Source: an uncultured Lachnospiraceae bacterium
Lineage (GTDB): Bacteria; Bacillota; Clostridia; Lachnospirales; Lachnospiraceae
Length of the DNA stretch: 5,232 nt
Reading direction: 5' to 3'
Assembly: GCA_905236585.1 (NCBI GenBank)
Contig: CAJOQZ010000007.1
Location: forward strand, 1 to 5,232
The notes under the pieces: generated by a model
Database searches by the model: none
Told to the model about the DNA's origin: nothing
The model's input: the letters and a program-made list of their open reading frames with translations, nothing else
Program-made: the position numbers and the translations under genes
Shown: one piece after another, positions 1-3,381 of the stretch
Layout of the letters: the number at the start of each line of letters is the position of its first letter
How positions within the stretch are numbered: the stretch's first letter is position 1

Positions 1-2
1 AC

Positions 3-320
3 GGCGAGAACACTTTGCACTTTGATGAAACGGCGATATCGCAGACTTGGGGAATGCCGGGATATGCGGACACATGGTAAAAATATTATGGCAACAGCCT
101 GACGCATAATCATAACCAATTTGTCTGCTGTCTGGTGAAAAAGATATCGGAAGAGGCGGCGTTCTTTGTGCGAGAAAATGTCAAGCACCGTCAGTATGAT
201 TCGGGTTGCGGAGCAAGGTATATACAGAATTTAAGTCTACCCTCATGGATCGGGACTATACCCGTATCAAAAAGGATGCTGGAGGAGAAGGGATTGCCGC
301 CGCAGACAGAAAAATGTTAA
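3..320 (+). pseudogene. Interrupted coding-like stretch, unrecognised
   Basis: One reading frame is open from the window's left edge to a TAA at 78-80, then open again for 79 codons to the TAA at 318-320. The text on both sides of the inner stop looks protein-like (for example HFDETAISQTWGMPGY before it, and FVRENVKHRQYDSGCG after it), so a former gene with an in-frame nonsense mutation is the simplest reading. The alternative is the true 3' end of an upstream gene at 80 followed by unrelated sequence. The only start codon for a separate downstream gene, GTG at 135, has no Shine-Dalgarno sequence in front of it. I do not recognise the family and see no catalytic motif, signal peptide or membrane segment. 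A terminator follows 30 bases downstream, as expected for the 3' end of a transcription unit. Confidence 0.4.
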
Positions 321-350
321 ATTTGACGAAATCAAAAATGAGATTAAGGC

Positions 351-378
351 AAAAGATGCCATGACGGGCATCTTTTTT
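351..378 (+). terminator. Rho-independent terminator
   Basis: A ten-base perfect stem (AAAAGATGCC at 351-360 pairing with GGCATCTTTT at 367-376) closes a six-base loop and runs into a T tract ending at 378. It lies 30 bases after the stop at 318-320 and ends the left-hand transcription unit. The A run on its left arm could let it work on the minus strand too. It insulates the promoter of the next gene from upstream transcription. Confidence 0.8.
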
Positions 379-386
379 ACAAAAAT

Positions 387-405
387 CGAAATGTTTTGTA
401 ATGTT
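387..405 (+). repeat. Upstream pair of CGAAATGTT-type repeats
   Basis: CGAAATGTT at 387-395 is followed ten bases later by TGTAATGTT at 397-405. Both match the units clustered at 468-528, and they sit about 17 bases upstream of the proposed -35 box. Together with the downstream cluster they bracket the promoter, an arrangement compatible with an auxiliary operator. A regulatory role is inferred. Confidence 0.5.
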
Positions 406-421
406 AATCCTAAACTATGAA

Positions 422-450
422 TAGTCATTGATAAAAGGGGCATCTACAAT
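422..450 (+). promoter_or_regulatory. Probable sigma-A promoter of the AlbA_2 gene
   Basis: TAGTCA at 422-427 (4 of 6 to the -35 consensus) and TACAAT at 445-450 (5 of 6 to the -10 consensus) are separated by 17 bases. Transcription would start near 457, about 97 bases before the ATG at 554. The repeat cluster at 468-528 would then lie just downstream of the start site, and a related pair at 387-405 just upstream of the -35. A competing reading, TTGATA at 428-433 with TATTAT at 455-460, has a 21-base spacer and is less likely. Confidence 0.5.
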
Positions 451-467
451 ACTGTATTATGAGGGAT

Positions 468-528
468 TGAAATGTTATCGAAATGTTTCGAAATGTTATT
501 GTAATGCTCCGAAATGTTTGGTATGGTA
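468..528 (+). promoter_or_regulatory. Helically phased repeat cluster, probable operator
   Basis: Nine-base units start at 468 (TGAAATGTT), 479 (CGAAATGTT), 489 (CGAAATGTT), 500 (TGTAATGCT) and 510 (CGAAATGTT), with a degenerate sixth at 520 (GGTATGGTA). The offsets are 11, 10, 11, 10 and 10 bases, averaging about one turn of B-DNA, so every unit faces the same side of the helix. The cluster lies between the proposed transcription start and the ribosome site of the AlbA_2 gene, the classical place for a repressor array. The gene it precedes encodes a protein with a winged-helix end, so autoregulation is the natural guess, though not shown by the sequence. Confidence 0.6.
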
Positions 529-540
529 ATTCCAAAAGAC

Positions 541-546
541 AGGAGG
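541..546 (+). promoter_or_regulatory. Ribosome binding site of the AlbA_2 gene
   Basis: A perfect AGGAGG lies seven bases before the ATG at 554 and fixes that start codon. Confidence 0.85.
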
Positions 547-553
547 CACTTAA

Positions 554-1951
554 ATGCATATACGAGAATTATTCCCGGATGTTATAACGGAAGACCTTGA
601 TTATGAGTATAAGCAAGTATTAAATTCAGATAATCCCTTAAAATGGGCTAAAACGATAGTTGGTTATGCGAATGGCAAGGGAGGCGTAATGTTTGTCGGA
701 GTCTCGAATGAAGGCGAAGCGTTTGGTATTGGTTTGGACGAAATTGACAGAACAAAGAACCTTATAGCAAAGACTAATGACCGACACATTTTTCCACATG
801 CAAGAGTTCAATATATGATGCGGAATGTGGATGTAAATGCGGAGCACTTTGTTTTGGCTGTCAATGTTATCCCAGCAGATTCCATATTAAGATACCGAGA
901 GGGCGATTTTAATGAGACCGTGTACATAAAAGGTGATGGTAATACGCCGCCTGCATCTCCGGAAGAAATAATTGCATTGCACAAAAGAAAATTTGGTGTA
1001 GACAACGAAACAACTGAGACCAGATATGATGAAAAGCAGTGGGCAGAATACATTAATCTGTGTAGGGAATACAGAGGGGATTCGTCCGCACCATCTATGA
1101 AGGATTTACAAAATGAAGAAATAGTTACTAAAGATGGATTTGCGAAATCAGGATTCATCATGTTTGAGGATGGTTATGATGGAGATGATTCTCTGATATG
1201 TTGCCGTTTATGGAAGGGTAAGAAAAAAACAGGAACTGTATTGGATCATGATAGGTTTGAGGGATCTTTAGCTAAAGTTTTTCAGGAATCCATAAGTTTT
1301 ATTGAAAGAAATACGAGAACGGGATGGAGAAAGACTTCAACCGGTGGGCGCGAAGAAGTAAGGGCATACCCTAAAGAAGCAGTTCGGGAAGCGTTAGTAA
1401 ATGCGATTGCTCATAGAGATTACCCTATTGCTGGGACACAGATAGATGTGGATATATACTGTGACAGGATAGAGATAGTATCGCCGGGATCATGGTTATT
1501 GCCCAAAAAATATGCGGAATACCCGCTGGGGTCAATTCCATCTATTCGCAGAAATACGATTATAGCAGCATGCCTTGACGAAGCAAACCTCATGGAACGT
1601 GGTGGAACCGGTTTTCAGACTATGATTGATAGTTATCAGGATTGTGACGAACATCTGCAACCGGTTGTATCTATTTATCCCGGCTTTTTGAATCTGCGGT
1701 TGTACGACAAACTGTTCAAAGATGGGGAGTTGGAAATTGAAGATGATCTGTTTTCAGATTCAAAAGAGTTGATAGTAGAGATATTGAGAAAAGAAGGTCC
1801 TAAGTTGGTAAAGGATCTTCAAGGAAGGACAAAATATAAAAGTAGAAGTCAGTTTTTGTCAGAGGTACTTAAGCCGTTAATGGATGAAGATATCATTTAT
1901 AGAGATGGGAATCCAAAGTCGCCAACAGCCCTTATTAAAATTAAGCAGTAA
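554..1951 (+). CDS. AlbA_2 (Schlafen-type) / HATPase_c_4 ATP-binding protein with C-terminal winged helix
   Basis: A complete 465-residue protein of the COG2865 type (predicted transcriptional regulators with an AlbA_2 domain). Residues about 12-125 form the Schlafen/AlbA_2 nucleic-acid-binding domain, with its E-x-K start (E18, K20), the ANGKGGVMFVGVSN segment at 39-52 and a following G-I-G. Residues about 270-385 form a GHKL-like ATPase domain: N-box REALVNAIAHRDY at 278-290, a D-R-I-E-I-V-S-P-G motif ending at G312, and MERGGTGF at 347-354. Residues about 404-455 look like a winged helix (KELIVEIL, then LVKDL and a basic segment). Length and domain order are normal for the family. No membrane segment is seen, so it should be cytoplasmic. 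Relatives are common in mobile and defence-linked regions, but their function is poorly defined. The gene stands alone, with a terminator before it and a reversed gene remnant after it. It is clearly more AT-rich than the genes to its right, which suggests transfer. No terminator is evident after its stop. Confidence 0.85.
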   Translation: MHIRELFPDVITEDLDYEYKQVLNSDNPLKWAKTIVGYANGKGGVMFVGVSNEGEAFGIGLDEIDRTKNLIAKTNDRHIFPHARVQYMMRNVDVNAEHFVLAVNVIPADSILRYREGDFNETVYIKGDGNTPPASPEEIIALHKRKFGVDNETTETRYDEKQWAEYINLCREYRGDSSAPSMKDLQNEEIVTKDGFAKSGFIMFEDGYDGDDSLICCRLWKGKKKTGTVLDHDRFEGSLAKVFQESISFIERNTRTGWRKTSTGGREEVRAYPKEAVREALVNAIAHRDYPIAGTQIDVDIYCDRIEIVSPGSWLLPKKYAEYPLGSIPSIRRNTIIAACLDEANLMERGGTGFQTMIDSYQDCDEHLQPVVSIYPGFLNLRLYDKLFKDGELEIEDDLFSDSKELIVEILRKEGPKLVKDLQGRTKYKSRSQFLSEVLKPLMDEDIIYRDGNPKSPTALIKIKQ

Positions 1952-1968
1952 TTTATTATATTTGATGG

Positions 1969-2022
1969 CGCGGCAAGCGTCTCCTTGAAATTGACGATTC
2001 CCGGATTCAGATAGATTCCCAT
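1969..2022 (-). pseudogene. 5' fragment of an AAA-ATPase-like / DUF1703 family gene
   Basis: Reading leftward from the ATG at 2022-2020, the first 18 codons give MGIYLNPGIVNFKETLAA. This resembles the conserved N-terminus of the AAA-ATPase-like/DUF1703 (PD-(D/E)XK nuclease-linked) proteins common in Clostridia, which as I recall begin M-G-I-Y-L-N-P-G-N-x-x-F and soon continue with I-Y-V-D-K-(T/S). That continuation is missing: after codon 18 the frame runs into unrelated AT-rich sequence and stops at 1897, inside the 3' end of the AlbA_2 gene. No Walker A motif or other remainder is seen in the window. A good ribosome site (GGGAGGGGG, 2039-2031) lies eight bases upstream and a promoter precedes it, so this was once a proper gene start. 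Isoleucine at position 9, where I expect Asn, fits decay. The family assignment rests on memory of this short motif. Confidence 0.55.
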
Positions 2023-2054
2023 GGCGGCGTCCCCCTCCCGTTTCTTATACCCGT

Positions 2055-2083
2055 ATTATAGAGCATAAAGGCAGAGAGCGCAA
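2055..2083 (-). promoter_or_regulatory. Orphan minus-strand promoter of the truncated AAA-like gene
   Basis: On the minus strand, TTGCGC (2083-2078) and a perfect TATAAT (2060-2055) are separated by 17 bases. Transcription would begin near 2048, about 26 bases before the ATG at 2022, with GGGAGGGGG between. If still active, it would transcribe leftward into the 3' end of the AlbA_2 gene and produce antisense RNA there. Confidence 0.5.
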
Positions 2084-2090
2084 TCTGCGT

Positions 2091-2138
2091 TTGCGAAGCG
2101 TTGCGAAAAAGTTGATTTCTGTGGCGAAGTGTTCCGAA
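2091..2138 (+). repeat. Imperfect direct repeat between divergent promoters
   Basis: GCGAAGCGTTGCGAA at 2093-2107 recurs as GCGAAGTGTTCCGAA at 2124-2138, with 13 of 15 bases matching and an offset of 31 bases (three helical turns). Each copy contains two NNNCGAA cores ten bases apart (2091/2101 and 2122/2132). The pair sits between the minus-strand promoter at 2055-2083 and the plus-strand promoter at 2181-2209, where a shared operator would lie. Function is unknown. The units loosely resemble the CGAAATGTT array upstream of the AlbA_2 gene. Confidence 0.4.
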
Positions 2139-2180
2139 GAAAAAACGGCATTCCATAAGTCGCGGGGCGGTGTCTTTGGT

Positions 2181-2209
2181 TTGACGAATACTAATTTAAG
2201 CGGTATAAT
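2181..2209 (+). promoter_or_regulatory. Sigma-A promoter of the TPR-MORN / kinase operon
   Basis: TTGACG at 2181-2186 (5 of 6) and a perfect TATAAT at 2204-2209 are separated by the optimal 17 bases. Transcription would begin near 2216, giving a leader of about 40 bases before the ATG at 2256. This is the strongest promoter in the window and very likely serves both downstream genes. Confidence 0.8.
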
Positions 2210-2255
2210 TTTTCTGCAGGCAGCCGTGAAAAATGCACATTGAGGAAAAGAATAT

Positions 2256-3338
2256 ATGGGGGAAGCGATGGAAGAGAAAAAGACGTCAAAAAAGATGCTG
2301 GTAGGAATCGGCGCGGCGGCTGCCGTTATAGCGGTCGTGGCGGTTGTTATACTTGCGGCAAGGGAAACGCCGGAGCAGAAGGTCGCGAGGCTTTTAGACT
2401 TGGGAAATCAGTATCTGTTGGATTTGGACTATGAACAGGCGATCGCGTCCTATGACGAGGTGCTGTCGATCGAGCCGCAGAACGAACAGGCGGTCGAGGG
2501 CGAAGTCAATGCGTATCTTGCATGGAGCGAAGCGCTTGTCGCGGAGGGTGATTTCGACCGCGCAGCGGAAGTGCTGCAGACCGGATATGAGAAGTTGGGG
2601 GACGAGCGGCTGAAGACGGCACTGCCCGGCTTGGACGATCGCCGTGCGGCGTATGAAGCCGAGGCAGCGTTGGCGGACATCAAGACAGAGTTGGATGAGT
2701 TTGCGGTACAGGCAGCGGCGTTTTGCGCAGCGGAAGATTATGAGGGCGCAAGTCGGTTATTGGCTGACAACAGCGATCTGCTTGCAAAACTCGAAGCGGC
2801 GGGAACCGACCGGTATATCTGCAAGGAGACGGAAGGCAATCCGGTGGGCGTGTATGTGATTGACGGAAAGCATTATTTGTATTACGGGGATTACAACGGA
2901 GAGATGAGAGAGGGGAACGGCGTTTGGATAAACGAATACAATGATGAGTCTGAGTATAATTCTCCTTTCACAACTTCAACTGGTGAATGGAAAAATGATT
3001 TGCCGAACGGACATCAAAGAGTCGTGGAAGAACCGTCTGCTATTAAAGTAGAGAATAACTATGTTTATTTGAGCCGCATAGAAGGAAATGTTGTTGACGG
3101 TTTATGGGATGGAGAGATAGTTTCAGAATATAAGGGTGGAGTTCATGGGAGCGGAGATGAATGGTTTAGTTCCTTTTCTAAAGGTAACGTAACTGTAATC
3201 AAAGAGGATAGAGCTTTATCGCCCGATATGCCGTTTGTTACGGCACAAAATGCAAGTGGGAATAATTATTTATGGAATGATCAGGTTTATCTGGATTCAT
3301 CCCATGGAATAATAGGATTTGCGGAAAGTACTCAATAA
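2256..3338 (+). CDS. Single-pass membrane TPR protein with MORN-like C-terminus
   Basis: A 360-residue protein. A short lysine-rich head (EEKKTSKK) precedes one hydrophobic helix at about 15-36, giving a likely N-in/C-out anchor. TPR-type helical pairs follow at about 46-76 (LGNQYLLDLDYEQAIASYDE, then an I-E-P-Q-N end) and 87-116 (EALVAEGDFDRAAEVLQ), with a further helical region to about 185. Residues about 195-295 carry MORN-like glycine/aromatic units: YYGDYNGEMREGNGVW at 209-224, GEWKNDLPNG at 243-252 and EGNVVDGLWDGEI at 276-288. The start at 2256 is preceded by GAGGAAAAG (2242-2250) at suitable spacing; the in-frame ATG at 2268 is the alternative. It is the first gene of an operon with the kinase, 43 bases away, which also has one membrane helix and TPRs; it may be a scaffold or sensor partner. 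Base composition drops sharply near 2930, so the last ~135 codons look recombined. No enzymatic motif is visible and the molecular role is unknown. Confidence 0.75.
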   Translation: MGEAMEEKKTSKKMLVGIGAAAAVIAVVAVVILAARETPEQKVARLLDLGNQYLLDLDYEQAIASYDEVLSIEPQNEQAVEGEVNAYLAWSEALVAEGDFDRAAEVLQTGYEKLGDERLKTALPGLDDRRAAYEAEAALADIKTELDEFAVQAAAFCAAEDYEGASRLLADNSDLLAKLEAAGTDRYICKETEGNPVGVYVIDGKHYLYYGDYNGEMREGNGVWINEYNDESEYNSPFTTSTGEWKNDLPNGHQRVVEEPSAIKVENNYVYLSRIEGNVVDGLWDGEIVSEYKGGVHGSGDEWFSSFSKGNVTVIKEDRALSPDMPFVTAQNASGNNYLWNDQVYLDSSHGIIGFAESTQ

Positions 3339-3366
3339 GATAGTTGCCTAGATTTTGAAATAGACT

Positions 3367-3373
3367 AAGGGGG
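3367..3373 (+). promoter_or_regulatory. Ribosome binding site deciding the kinase start
   Basis: AAGGGGG lies eight bases before the ATG at 3382 but only two before the in-frame ATG at 3376, so 3382 is the better start. The two choices differ only by Met-Pro. Confidence 0.65.
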
Positions 3374-3381
3374 TTATGCCG

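Noticed and set aside
135..320. Stand-alone 61-residue gene starting at GTG 135
   Set aside because: No Shine-Dalgarno sequence precedes it, and the same frame stays open upstream to position 81 with similar protein-like text, so it is more likely part of an interrupted gene.
428..460. Promoter TTGATA/TATTAT ahead of the AlbA_2 gene
   Set aside because: The 21-base spacer is too long; TAGTCA/TACAAT with 17 bases fits better.
468..528. CRISPR-like array
   Set aside because: The units are only nine bases with one or two bases between them; there are no 25-40 base spacers and no cas genes.
808..1161. 117-codon minus-strand frame inside the AlbA_2 gene
   Set aside because: It lies opposite well-supported AlbA_2 coding sequence and shows no recognisable motif or ribosome site.
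380..1968. Insertion sequence or transposon carrying the AlbA_2 gene
   Set aside because: No transposase or integrase, no terminal inverted repeats and no target duplication could be found by eye at the borders.
3376..3381. Kinase start at the earlier ATG, 3376
   Set aside because: It is only two bases from the end of AAGGGGG, too close for a ribosome site; the ATG at 3382 has normal spacing.
3339..3381. Terminator between the TPR-MORN gene and the kinase
   Set aside because: The 43-base gap has no strong stem followed by a T tract, so the two genes are read as one operon.
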